A stretch of 64,000 nt of DNA from Maea johnstoni (lineage: Eukaryota > Annelida > Polychaeta > Spionida > Magelonidae), in NCBI GenBank assembly GCA_963942565.1, contig OZ012699.1:34195937-34259936 (forward strand), read 5' to 3'. Positions 17,075 to 28,510 of this stretch are shown one piece after another; within the stretch, counting starts at the first letter, position 1, and every line of letters starts with the position of its first letter. The notes below the pieces were generated by a model. The model ran no database searches, had not been told where the DNA came from, and saw only the letters and a program-made list of their open reading frames with translations. The position numbers were made by a program, and so were the translations under genes.

Positions 17075-20000
17075 GTGAGTTTTGTTCTCCTTTCAAACGT
17101 GCACATCTAGGCATAACTGTGGTAACGCGATCGTCGCCGAATTCCTAGTTTTGCACGATGTTATTACTCAGCCCTCGTGGTCTCGGCATGTCGGCCATTT
17201 AAATTTTCAACATGATTGTTGTGTCTCATAAAAATTATCTCCACACTCGTCTTAAAAGTCACAGATTCCTGTCATTCACGGACCTCGATGGGCTCTAAGT
17301 TGCAAAGAGTTGCAAGGCACTGTCAAAGTGACTTTTTGATCGTTTCTGTATTTTTCATCATTATTATTTCTATCGCCAACTTGTTGCTCTCGCGAGGGGA
17401 GCACATGGGTAATACATTATTCATGAGCGTGCCATTCAGAAGTTTCCGTGACCTAGTTTTCACAACTGGGTCAAACACCAATATTGAATGCAGGCTTTGA
17501 AGATGTGAAGTGAGGTGCGAAGGTGCCGGTTAAAAACAACTTGATTTCAAAGACCTGCTGTGAACGATTCTTGGAAAGTGTTAAACTGGTGCATGAATAG
17601 TTATATTATTAAATTTCATTATAAATTTCAGCCGTGTTTGTCTATGATTTATCAATACTATTTGTTTATATTCGAATATAAATCAAAATAAAGATTTGTA
17701 GTTAAGCACTCAGAACAACTTATTGAGTTTCAGTATGTAAAATCATTAGAATAACAACACAGCATGTATATTGAAAGTTATACTTCGGATCTAGCTTACT
17801 ACTATTTTGAATTACATAGTTCTAGTTTCTGTATACTTAACTTTAAGGATGGCATGTGGATGATGTGCACAATTATTAATTTCCCTTGGATGGGCTTGGT
17901 CTAATCAGTTTGATTTCAAATTTCATTCATTTGTGATCTTGCTCATTTGGTAGTTTAACTTTTTGACGCATATGTTTACCCCTCTTAAAAGGATCACCTA
18001 TACGCAACTATAAATATATTACTGTCTTTCTTCATTATTCTCTCCTCTGACATTCATTTTTTTCTCAATTATCAGTATCTATTGATCCCGTGTATTCCTT
18101 TAAAAGTAGAATATGGTCCTTGAAAATGTCCTTGAAAGTGCTTGAATTTTATTGTGGTCAACCAGTATGATCCCTGTAGTTATAAGGCTACAGACGATGT
18201 AAGAACTTTTTTGAGGATGATTTTTACAAACAATTTTGAATTGTGGATGACGTCAAGATAATCTTTGTCACATTGGAAAGGATTATATGCAATCAATTGC
18301 TTATCATAATGAATCAACAGGGTTCTCAAATCTGCCTGCTGGCATGGTTTTGACGATAAAACTCATTCTGACAATTTGGGCGAACTCTTTCATGAAAAAG
18401 CGCAATTGAGATGTGTATGATAAATCATATATATGAGAGAATACTTCAAAAGAGAAATGTTAATCAGAGTACTACCAACAAGTCTCCTTCAAAAGGTTTG
18501 TAAAATCACTCATGATTTGATTGATTTCCGACTTCCTAGTTGTTTAGAATATCCTAAATCCAGTCATCCAGATGACAATTTCAAGAAGAACCCTCAAGCA
18601 AGGTCTTAGCCTGGATTTCAAAAATGCCTGTCCAAAACAGCAATTCCTAAACTTCTGCCCGTCCAGATTTAGCTACAAATCTACTTCAAATCCTTATACT
18701 AGCTACAATTAATAGCCTAGTGTGTCAAAAAGGGCAATTTATACTTCCTAGAAGATGGTATGTTAGGAAAATATTTGCTTATTACACCCCAAAGTCAAAA
18801 TTGTTAACAGGAGGTTTTTTAGGAAATTACCTGAGCAAAAGACAGGCAGGACGGGTCCTTGCTAAGTCCCTGTCCTCAAGCATGAATGGGTTATAGTGGT
18901 TTTAAATAATTACTTTTCTAAGGCTTAGCACTAAATATTACTCTGTGGTCAGTACTGGTCATTGGTCAGTCAACATCTACCATATGTTGTCAGTCCAGAT
19001 GTTAAACCTTCCAATGCTAAGGCTACTTTCACCCCAAGCACAAGGATACAAAGGTTTTTGAAAAACATCTTAACCCTGTCATGTTGGTATTCATTGGATA
19101 GCTCTCGCTGAGTACTCTCAGATGAGTACCCATTTGACAGTGTTTCAGGTATTTTTCAGGTGTTTGCATCATTTTGGCCAAATTAGCCACCAATAGCATA
19201 AGGGTTTGTTGACCAACAGGTGCTTCAGATTGCCTTTCAAGCCAATGACCCCTATCTCACTATTAGGATGGGCTGTTGCAATAATTCATGGGATTGGGAC
19301 TTAAAACTTTATTTTTAACCCATTCATGCCCCAGAGCTAGGGACTTAGCCAGCACCCGTCCAGTCTGACTTTTGGACAGACATTTTCCTAAAAAAAAAAG
19401 GCAAAATTTTTATGAAGAATTTACAATTTTGACTTTTTTTGGTGTTAACAAAATCTTTCTCTGAAAAATCTTCTATAAAGTGGTTGGAGTGTAAACTCAC
19501 CTTTTTCACAAAATAGGCTATTAAAACGAGTTGGTATAAGGATCTGAAGTAGCTAAATACCTAAATTTGGACAGGCAGAAATTCTGAAATTGCTATTAAA
19601 TCATTCATGCCGTAGAGCAGCTAGAGCTCCTCTAGAAGTTGTCGTCTGGATCATACTCTTGGCAATAAGTTGGGAAGAATTATTTATCATTTTATATTTA
19701 TTTTACAAAATATTTGAAAGAGAATTGTTAGTACTTAGTGTTATGAGTGACTAACGTTTTCTCCTTCAAATACTATCTCATCTATGCTTTAGGCCTAAAA
19801 AAAAAGTTGTTTGTTTCCTGTAACCCTACCTTAACAAGTTTTTATTCAAAACAATCCCTACCCTAGATTTTTTTCCGCTCTCCCAACTCCCAATCATCGT
19901 AAATCATACATAAAACACACATTTTTGACAAAAAAAAATGTTTATAGCGGCCTACCTACCCTATTTTTTTCGGCCCGTTACAGGAAACAAACACTTTCTT

Positions 20001-20486
20001 TTTTTAGGCCTTAGCATGATAGATATCGCCATATAAGGATGGGTAAAATCTCAAAAAAGTTGTGCCTTTTGAATTCTGTATCCCCCTCTCTCTCTCCTCT
20101 CTGTCTCTCTCTAAAAACTCAAATACATCTTATTATTCTTATTTTCAGGGAAGTTGTACAAGAGTAAGGTCTGTTTCACAAAACACCTTTGGGAGCACAG
20201 CATATACTGGGATCTCTTTGATGGCGAGAAAAACCATGACCGGGTCCTGTCCATTCAAGCAGCTCTCATCCTCTACAACGGTTACCATAGCGATGCCATG
20301 GAAACGGAAGATGTTTCATTCCTCCTCGTCACAGCCCCTCATAACGACAAGAAAAAAGAAAGAGACTTCAATGCGAACGAAATAAAAAATCGCAATAAAA
20401 ATGAAAAGCAAAATGGATCCCCTGCAAAACGGAAGAGATCTTCAAGTGTTGCCTCGACGTCCGGCTCCGATACGGAGAAGATGTAA
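16891..20486 (+). CDS. small single-C2H2 zinc-finger protein, 173 aa
   Basis: Two exons (16891-17074 and 20149-20486) join in phase 1. The intron falls inside the finger and rebuilds a canonical C-x2-C-x12-H-x3-H motif: Cys58, Cys61, His74 and His78. The N-terminal part has the basic stretch TRSKRTR. After the finger comes HLWEHSIYWDLFDGEKN and a conserved-looking LSIQAALILYNG segment; the tail is Lys/Ser-rich with a nuclear-localisation-like PAKRKRSSS. The intact finger, with zinc ligands restored across the intron, makes the model solid. Likely nuclear, and it may bind nucleic acid or protein, but I do not recognise the family. Two ATGs in a row start the frame. Confidence 0.85.
17075..18460 (+). 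other. first part of the zinc-finger gene intron, no repeats recognised
   Basis: Intron sequence without a clear element. The second half of the intron (18460-20148) is crowded with MITEs. Confidence 0.55.
18599..18872. mobile_element. hAT MITE (CAGGGTCTTAGCC type B)
   Basis: Ends CAAGGTCTTAGCC and CTAAGTCCCTG, flanked by the 8-bp repeats CCCTCAAG and TCCTCAAG. The interior has the type B words GCCTGTCCAAAACAG and GACAGGCAGGACGGG. It lies in an older TTAA family 2 element that ends GCATGAATGGGTTA. Confidence 0.85.
19006..19204. mobile_element. TTAA MITE, family 1
   Basis: Starts ACCTTCCAATGCTAAGGCTA after TTAA and ends CCACCAATAGCATAAGGGTT. The right-hand TTAA has decayed. Confidence 0.8.
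19318..19640. mobile_element. TTAA family 2 element with a truncated hAT type B copy
   Basis: TTAACCCATTCATGCC leads directly into GGGACTTAGCCAGCACCCGTCC. The hAT piece ends without its right terminus, and family 2 sequence resumes at ATCATTCATGCCGTAGAGCAG. Confidence 0.6.
19791..20011. mobile_element. foldback MITE, AGGCCTAAAAAA family
   Basis: Inverted ends AGGCCTAAAAAAAAAGTTG and TTTGTTTCCTGTAAC. The interior CAACTCCCAATCA and CCTACCTACCCTA is shared with 22171-22385 and 57447-57661. Confidence 0.8.
20149..20486 (+). CDS. zinc-finger gene, exon 2
   Basis: Follows TTATTTTCAG. GKLYKSKVCFTKHLWEH gives the two zinc-binding histidines. Ends SGSDTEKM and TAA. Confidence 0.85.
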
Positions 20487-20830
20487 CCTAGCAACGAAAT
20501 TTGATTTCAAGCAGGAAATCTATGCACTAATTTGCAGTTTTAATACATATGAAGATGGGCATCACCGGTGATTTTCTAAGGATAGAAATGTTGATCGTTC
20601 TGTCCGTGACTATGCTTAGTAACTGAACATTGAAAAAACGAAACTCGAAATTGGGGGGTGCCAGGATCCAAGGACTACTTTGAATTCTCCTACGGCTCCC
20701 TCAAATTTAACAAGGAGCCCAAAGGTGTACTGGTTTCTTTACACATCAAGCTCTAGGTAGCCTTTGAAGATGCGATTGGGCTCCCTGAAAAAAAAACACT
20801 TAATTTCAAGCCCTGAAAAAATGATAATAA
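20487..20830 (+). other. 3' UTR of the zinc-finger gene
   Basis: Non-coding sequence after the stop. The first AATAAA seen is near 20825 (GATAATAAAACG). No clear GT-rich element confirms it. Confidence 0.4.
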
Positions 20831-21339
20831 AACGACCTCTGTCTCAAATTTGAATTGATGAAATGCTTACGGATGTGTTGTGTGAGGGAAAGGGCACAAG
20901 CGACACTTGCTAATAGAACAGGCCGCGTCCCTGCCACCCTGCCCCGGGGCAAATCATCATCTGAACATAAACCAGTGAAGCTAATCGCTCAGCGGAGTGT
21001 GAATTACACAGAGTGGCTATTATTGTCAAGCGTGGCGTCCATTGAAATCTGTGCCCCAGTCGTGAGAAATAGCAAGAGAGTCGTATTTAACTCGGCTGTC
21101 GAGTAGCCAGTATTTTGGTGCCGCGAGAGTTGTGGGAAGCAACATACATTTCTCATGGGATGATGGGATGCTCCGCTTCTGCTTCTGACTGTTTCCGACT
21201 TCATGCTGTGAAATTCATGAGGTTCCTGCATGCAAGAACCCTTGTTCACAGTGTTCTACTGCCTTGTCACTTTCGTGCGCTTCTTTAGCAAGGATTAAGA
21301 ATTGTACTCGCTTTCATTTAGAATGCCAGTTTCATTTAA

Positions 21340-21547
21340 CCCTTCCAATGCTAAGGCTACTTTCGACTAAAGCTCACAGATGCAAAGATTTTGGAACAAC
21401 ATCTAAACCCTGTCATATTGGTATTCATTAGACAGCTCTCACTGAGTACTCTCAAATGAGTACCCATGTGCCAGGGTTTCAGTCATTTTTTAGCTTTTTT
21501 GCATCATTTTGTGTAAGCGAAATTGGCAACCAGCAGCATATAAAGAG
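21340..21547. mobile_element. TTAA MITE, family 1
   Basis: TTAA at 21336-21339 and 21548-21551. Starts CCCTTCCAATGCTAAGGCTA and keeps the CTCACTGAGTACTCTCAAAT block. Confidence 0.87.
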
Positions 21548-21676
21548 TTAACACTTTCCCATATGTACAATTGCTGCTATGTTGATGTGACATGCATTTA
21601 TTCAACGTCTTAGCCAGCTGGGTGTTGTTTTGACAGTAGCACTGTCATCTTGTGGATCTTTTTGTATGTTCTGTAT

Positions 21677-22120
21677 TAGTGGTGGGACTATCAGCGATTA
21701 TAATCGACGCTTACTCGGTTGCCTCTTATACAACGATTTATCAATTATGAAACTGTTTAACGATGATAATCGGAAAAGGCCATACCTGACAGTGAAAAAT
21801 AAAACTAAATGACCAGCATGTTGCCAGCTTTATTATCATGAAACTAAGCTCCAAAAACACTTCAAAGTTAGGGTCTTCGAAATTTTAGAAAAATGAATGG
21901 CCTTTTGAATCATGGAATGGTATTCAGGTACCATCCCAAATTATGCACATTGCAGCTGCATGCTAGAGCAGGTTGGAGGTGCCGCCATTTGTAATTGAGC
22001 TGCACACGACCTCTAGTATCCTATTATCGAAAAAGTGTAAAGAACCGATTATGATCGATAATTGATCGATTAGCTGCAATTGATTGTCGATCATGAAATT
22101 GCAACCGACTCCCAACCCTA
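21677..22120. mobile_element. hAT MITE, TAGTGSTGGGA family
   Basis: Ends TAGTGGTGGGACTATC and CCGACTCCCAACCCTA, flanked by perfect 8-bp TTCTGTAT duplications (21669-21676, 22121-22128). The interior has repeated AATCGATT-like words. Confidence 0.9.
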
Positions 22121-22170
22121 TTCTGTATATTATGGCCTGGGTTCAATGAGTTTGAGACTCGCCCAGTCTA

Positions 22171-22385
22171 AGGCCTAAAAAATTGTTTGTTTCCTGTAGC
22201 GGTTCCAAAAAAAAAAAAGGGTGGGTAGGTTGGTAAAAAATGCATTATTTCTTTGGTCAAAAATGTGTGTTTTATGCATGTTTTACGTTGATTGGGAGTT
22301 GGGAGGGCAGAAAAAACTAGGTATTTTTTTGAATAAAAACTTGTTAGGGTAGGGTTACAGGAAACAAACAACTTTTTTTAGGCCT
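22171..22385. mobile_element. foldback MITE, AGGCCTAAAAAA family
   Basis: AGGCCTAAAAAATTGTTTG at the left and, at the right, ACAGGAAACAAACAAC then TTTTTTAGGCCT. Opposite orientation to 19791-20011. Confidence 0.8.
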
Positions 22386-22713
22386 AAACACTAGTCTAGA
22401 CATTAGAATACAGGAATCAATTTCATGATATTTTTCTATATATAGCTTTGATATCACTCGCTCTTGTATTTTATTGTTGCTTCATGTATGATCGATTTCG
22501 TTATCATGAGTTGAATCATTCATGGGATTTTGTATAATAGTTTTGTAAATATGTATAAAGAATTCTTCCATGCATAGAGAAAAGTATAGTTTTATATCTG
22601 CAATTTTGGCGTGAATGAAATTCACCTTGATAATGTGTTTTGTATATGGTTAGTATGTCGATGATGATGATGTTGTTGTGTATTTGTACTGAAAATCAGC
22701 CCAGGCAATTTAA

Positions 22714-23394
22714 CCCATTCATGCCTGTAACGTCCTAAAATGGCTCAACTATTTTGCAAATATCTCTCTAACAAACACACTTTCTAGAGAATGTTTGATG
22801 GAGGAATTTAAATCAGAAATTACTTGACAATACTTTTCAATTTGGCCAAGGGTGGCCTAAATTTGGTTAGTATAATATTATTCTTAGCGGTCAAAATAAA
22901 TGTGACTTTTGTTAAAGTGTTAGATGCAAACTAAAAATATAATTTTTAGGAGAAATGTTCATCACCAAAAACACTCCTTCAATATTCTTTAAATTCATTC
23001 AGAATTCATAAGTTATTGTCAGAAGTGTCATAGATCCAGAGGGCAATTTATTACTGGAACCAGTCTTAGCCAGCAGGGCGTCTGGGCTTCACTTTGACAC
23101 CCCAACCCTAAAAAATCACCCCGCGGTACACCCATTTCTTTGTGTGGAATTTCTTAAGAAGTCAGTTTCAAGCATAAAATTGAAGTTTTCCACCACAATA
23201 TCACTCCCATGACATAGAATAAGGAAAGTATACTTCATTTCAGTAACCACATATCTTTGGTTATAATCTCAGTATATTGTGATCTCCCTTGAAAAATAGG
23301 ATGCCCTAAAATTTTACGATTGCCAATTTGGGCACCCGCTTTCTAAATCCTGGCTAAGGCCCTGAAAATTTGGAACTCTTAAGCATGAATGGGT
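22714..23394. mobile_element. TTAA family 2 MITE carrying a hAT MITE
   Basis: Left end CCCATTCATGCCTGTAACG after TTAA; right end AAGCATGAATGGGT. The insert at 23061-23364 accounts for most of the excess length over the roughly 220-bp family size. Confidence 0.7.
23061..23364. mobile_element. hAT MITE, type A
   Basis: CAGTCTTAGCCAGCAGGGCG to CCTGGCTAAGGCCCTG. Interior GACACCCCAACCCTAAAAAA matches the other type A copies. The flanking 8-bp duplication is no longer readable. Confidence 0.75.
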
Positions 23395-24219
23395 GGAACA
23401 CGGGCTAAACAGTGCCTTCCGTGGTCCATCGTCTAGCCTGGTGGGTAGATTTATATGTCATAGTTCATAGTATAATGAACACAATGGATAAATTAGTACT
23501 ACTGGGTCAATTGTATACTAGTCTTAGGAGGTAGGTCTCTGTATTGAAACTACTATGAATATAGCCTTGGGACTAAAAGCAGTGTGTCGATTTGCTAAGC
23601 AAAGAGCATAAATATTTGGCGGTTCTCGATTAATTCCTAATATCCCTTATTGCATTTTGCCTATTTGTGTTTGGGTTACCTTTGGAAAGCATACTTTTTG
23701 TTGCATGGTGCTTATAAGAAAATAACTGATGAATGGTAAATGTGCGAAAAAAAAATTGGCATTGTTTAAGGAAAATATTATGCCTCATAATTTGAATTCA
23801 GTTATGCAGCTGAGAAGTTTTCATGTAATGTTGTTTTCATTCTTTCAGGCATGATAACGTATATAATATGATTAGGAATTTGCAGAAAAATTGGAATTGG
23901 CCTAAATCACTCATCAGACCACCCAAATATTTTTTAAGGAATTTTCAAAAAAGTCAATTTCAAGCAAAAATGGAATATTTTCCCCTTAGTAATATCATTT
24001 ATCAGATAATTATTGGTTGTATGGGAACAGCTTATCCTAGAACACTGTGCCTGTCTGACGACCAGGTTGAATCACTATATCCCATATATATATATTGTGT
24101 TGTTGAACATTCCATTTTGTATTGACTTATGACTATACATTGTATAAGGTTCACTTTGTTCTGTAAAAAGATGTCTCTTCGTCAGTTAAAACTAATACAT
24201 TTTATGCATGCAATACACA

Positions 24220-24531
24220 CAGGGACCTAGCCAGGACCCGTCCTGCCTGTCTTTTGGACAGGTAGTTTCCTAAAAACCTCCTGTTTGGACAGGCAAAAAT
24301 TTCTATAAAGATTTTTCAATTTTGACTTTTGTGGTGTAATAAATAAATATTTTCCTATCAAACCATCTTCTAGGACATAGTTGAAGTGTAAATTGCCCCT
24401 TTTGACACACTAGGCTATTAATTGTAGCTGGTATAAGGATTTGAAGTAGATATGTTGCTAAATCTGGACGGGCAGAAATTTTGAAATTGCAGTTTTGGAC
24501 AGGCATTTTTGAAATCCTGGCTAAGATCCTG
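24220..24531. mobile_element. hAT MITE, type B, with perfect 8-bp TSD
   Basis: CAGGGACCTAGCCAGGACCC to CCTGGCTAAGATCCTG, flanked on both sides by AATACACA (24212-24219, 24532-24539). This copy defines the ends of the family. Confidence 0.92.
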
Positions 24532-25134
24532 AATACACACCAGTTCATGTGGTATAGTGTCATAGAAAAAAAAGCTAAACATCCCTGTGTATGGGGTATT
24601 GGCCTTAATATTATATCAGGAAGTATAGACTTAAATTATATAGTTCCTGATTAGATTAAGATGGGTGAACAAAGTGGCACATCAAAAGTTTTGGGCGACC
24701 ACTATTTTTGGGACAACATAGCTATTAGCATCCTTGTCAAGTAATAATAAGCATATATATATTTTTATTATGAAAATGTATAATACCTATTACGGTATTT
24801 CCAATGCCTTAGCATTTAAAGTGACAACAACGTGGCCTACTTTACAGCAGAGAAATACATCCCCTTGATCCGCAACCCTAAAGGCACAGCATGCTAGTAC
24901 CTACGGTATGTGCGCCTCGGGTTACGCGGTGTAGCCTCGGGAAGTATTGGTCACGTGATTGGTTTCACTGCAATTTCAGCCTGACCCAGGGCCTGTGAAA
25001 CCAGCAGGCAGCCAATCCTGGGGTACACATGTTATCTATGACTCATAGTGGTGTGAGGCAGCGAAATTTGATGACGCATGCACAGTGCCCACTCCCTGTC
25101 TACTACTCCCAGTTTACAGTCACTATTCTCTTAA

Positions 25135-25385
25135 CCCATTCCTACCTGGATACCTTAACTTAAGCCATCAATGCTTAAATGTTCCTACAGAAATTGTCGT
25201 CTGGATCTTAGATACCTTTGACAATAACTTTGGAATTGAGAATGATTTTATAAAATATTTGAAGGAGAGTTGTTGGTGATGTTCTGATCAAAATTTCTCT
25301 TTCAAATATTTTGCCAATTTTGCTAAAGCCAAGAAGATTTCTTAAAAAATGTCAGGCTGATTTGGCCGCTGTGAGTATTCATGGG
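25135..25385. mobile_element. TTAA MITE, family 2
   Basis: TTAA flanks (25131-25134, 25386-25389). Ends CCCATTCCTACCTGG and GTATTCATGGG. An internal inverted pair, ATATTTGAAGGAGAG and CTCTTTCAAATATTT, is typical of this family. Confidence 0.8.
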
Positions 25386-25702
25386 TTAAGAAAAAAGACG
25401 ATATGTGAAGGTACTTCATCCCATAGATGCTCACTATAGCCAAAAGCAACTTGGCAATTCTGATTAATGGGGACACAACCAACAACTCCAAAAAATTTGA
25501 GAAATTAGACTTTATTAAGGAGCTGTTGTTAAAAACATTATGGATTCAGAGAACTATTACCAGTGGAACCTGTAAAAAAGAGTGAGTTATATTTTCACAA
25601 GCCTTGCAGGACTAGAAGTTCTAAATTGTGCTGGCCCTCATTGTATTTTACAAGCCCTGGGCTAGCTGGCCACCTTTGATTACGAGCCCTGTTGTTCATT
25701 AA

Positions 25703-25925
25703 CCCATTCATGCCTGCAGCAGCCAAAATTGCCTGACTATGTCTCTGATAACTCTTTAACAAAAGCAATGGTTGGAAAATATTTGAAGGAGAGTTTTTCC
25801 TTGAAACTCCATTTACAACTCTCCTTCAAATAATTTGCAAATAAATGCTTCATTCTGAAGTTATATGCAAAAGTTTGACAGGTCCAGACGTCACTAGTCA
25901 AGTAGATCTCCAGGCATGAATGGGT
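25703..25925. mobile_element. TTAA MITE, family 2
   Basis: TTAA at 25699-25702 and 25926-25929. CCCATTCATGCCTGCAGCAG at the left and CCAGGCATGAATGGGT at the right. Same internal GAAGGAGAG/CTCCTTC pair. Confidence 0.87.
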
Positions 25926-25942
25926 TTAACCATACCTTATTG

Positions 25943-26336
25943 TAGGGCTGTCATTGAAAACGCCCGTATCGATGAATCGACAAAAAAACTTTATCGATTA
26001 TCGAGGAAGGCACAACATATCGATTCATATGCAATTTCGGTAAATATACTATTTTTCAGGAAAACACAGCTTGAACAACACATTAACTCCCCACTACAAC
26101 TGTGTGCGTCCATTCCATTTATCCTTAAATTCACACAGATGAATGTGTATGTGTTAGGGCTGTGATCAATGGGTCAAAAAATCACCCCACTCGCGAACTA
26201 CAACCATTCCTCATAAGCACATTGCTGGTTTTCATTCATTTTGAATTTGATTCGCTGAATTGAATCGAAGTAGGGTATCAGTAATTATTTTGTCGATTAG
26301 CAAATCGATAAGTATTTCTTATCAATGACAGACATA
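25943..26336. mobile_element. hAT-like MITE, TAGGGCTGTCATTG ends
   Basis: Ends TAGGGCTGTCATTG and TCAATGACAGACATA. Flanks CCTTATTG and CCTAATTG differ at one base. The interior has several ATCGAT words and is non-coding. Confidence 0.75.
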
Positions 26337-26396
26337 CCTAATTGTAAATCATCTGAACCTCTTATTGCTAGAATTGTTCTCTACCTGTTTAGCGTA

Positions 26397-26571
26397 CAGG
26401 TGAACTTGGATATGACGGACACAATGGGACCAGGAAAATTGGTCCGTCATATGCAAAATCCGTTGTATACATATGAATAATACTTGACATGCATCGGGCT
26501 GGGACCAAGCATATCGTCCGTCATATGCAAAAATCTGTCATACAGTGGTCCGTCATATCCAAGTTCACCTG
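26397..26571. mobile_element. TA-flanked MITE, CAGGTGAACTTGG ends
   Basis: Inverted ends CAGGTGAACTTGGATATGAC and, reversed, the same sequence, with TA on each side. The ends pair over about 26 bp with few differences. mariner-like by target and TIR. Confidence 0.88.
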
Positions 26572-27349
26572 TATAGACATTTTGTATGTTTCTCATAGAA
26601 ACCAACATGTTCCTTGTGAATATTTGTATAATTCTAGCAGTATTGTATGTGTCACAAGCTTTCTATGCAACATAGAATAAGGAGAATAAATATATATTTT
26701 TGTACATCATATTATTAATTTTTTTTCTTATTTATTGCTAGAAATGTCTAGCAGTCCGGATATCTGACCATATATAATTTTAAATGAAATGGTATAGACC
26801 CTATTACAAAGTTTGTTTGTAATTACAAAGTTTGTTTGTAATTCAGTATTTTTAGACAATGTACCTGAAAAATATGTTTCCATTCTGCTCAGATCAACAT
26901 AGTCACTTTACAAAATCAAATACATCACTAAATTGGGTTCCTCCACCGATCAAAATCCAGCTATTTAAAACACTCCTTCACTTACCAAGGCACAGTAATA
27001 TGGTAATCGCTTATCTTTAAATATGAAAATGGCACTGTCTCTCACTACTCCAGAAACTATTTTTCTTGAAGAATAATTTTCACCTCGGTGGCCTGAAGCA
27101 TGAAAGGTATAATCCTTAAACCTGAGGGCCACAATGAAAACCAAATCCTGTATTTGACTGTTACCCTTGTGAAATTTAGATTATCATAACACATTTAAAA
27201 ATCTCCACCAGTTGGAAAGTTGTGGTACAACTCTACTTATATATTAAGAGTTTATACAAAAAAATATATACATGCACATAAAACTGACTTCATTTTCAAT
27301 ATATATATAACTAGTAAAGTACACGACCTGTGGACGGTAATGATGCTAA

Positions 27350-27557
27350 CCCTTATGCTGCTGGTGGCTAATTTGATCAATACAAAATAATGTGAAAAAA
27401 GCTGAAAAATGACTGAAACCCTGCCAAATGGGTATTCATCTGAGAGTACTCGATGAGAGCTTTCCAATGAATAGCAAGATAATAGGGTTTAGGTAATTTT
27501 CTAAGCATTTTGAATTCTTGTGCCTTGGAAAAAAGTAGTCTCAGCATTAAAAGGGGT
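27350..27557. mobile_element. TTAA MITE, family 1 (reverse)
   Basis: Starts CCCTTATGCTGCTGGTGGCT and carries CAAATGGGTATTCATCTGAG. The flanks are now CTAA and GTAA. Confidence 0.8.
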
Positions 27558-27619
27558 AACCATGGAATTTCATTTTATGCAAGAAATGTCACGTGATTAA
27601 GGTTGAAACAATAACAATA

Positions 27620-28330
27620 ACAATATCTGCTGTTAATTTTGTAGCTTTTAAACCATTTTGAGGAACTGGTATCTTTACTCTCCATTAGGAGGCAAACTTG
27701 TTGGGACCATTTGATTTTGGTATGCCCCTTCTTTCTGAACAATATCTCATAAGGTTCTTATACATTTTTTTGTTTTTAATTAAAATAAGCAGTTTATGCA
27801 AGTAATGTGCAAAACTTGACATTTTTGGTTTGCCTGCCTCTGATTGGGTATGAAATTTCTCCATGCAGCATCCTGTAATAGGAAACTTGGGAAACATGGG
27901 TGATTTTAAAATCTGGCACTTATTTAACTCTTTCAATGGTGAGGCTACTTTCGTTCAAAGAACAAGGATGCCAAAAGTTTTGATAACTATATAAACCCTG
28001 CCATGTTGGTATTCATTCAGGGATAGCTCTTGCTGAGTACTCTCAGATGAGTACACATGTGCCAGGGTTTCAGTCATTTTTTACCTTTTTTAAAAAATTA
28101 TTTTGTAATGGCAAAATTAGCCACCAGCAGCATAAGGGTTACACCCAAAAGATTATGAAAAAGAAAGACCCACTTTGACAATAACACCATCTGCTGTTAA
28201 TTTTGTAGCTTTTAAACCATTTTGAGGAACTGGTATCTTTACTCTCCATTAGGAGGCAAACTTGTTGGGACCATATGATTGGGGTATACCCCTTTCTTTC
28301 TCGACAATATCACATAGGCTTATTTTACAT
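27620..28330. repeat. direct duplication of about 140 bp, 564 bp apart
   Basis: CTGCTGTTAATTTTGTAGCT through CAAACTTGTTGGGACCAT occurs at 27626-27765 and again at 28190-28330 with few changes. A family 1 MITE (27928-28140) lies between them, just left of the second copy. Confidence 0.8.
27928..28140. mobile_element. TTAA MITE, family 1
   Basis: TTAA at 27924-27927. Left end CTCTTTCAATGGTGAGGCTA, right end CCACCAGCAGCATAAGGGTT. Confidence 0.83.
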
Positions 28331-28427
28331 GCACAGGGGGCAGTTTCCGTGCACATGAGACCACCATTTTACATCCCTATCTGCAGAGTGCAGACTGAGG
28401 CAATAAGGAGAACATTGTGTTGCTTAA

Positions 28428-28477
28428 CCCTACTGATGCTGAGGTTATTTTCGTGCAATGCATAATAATTCAAAAGA

Positions 28478-28510
<33 letters not shown>

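Noticed and set aside
20855-21249. Overlapping 80-codon frames on both strands
   Set aside because: No splice borders, no recognisable motif, and no agreement with neighbouring exons.
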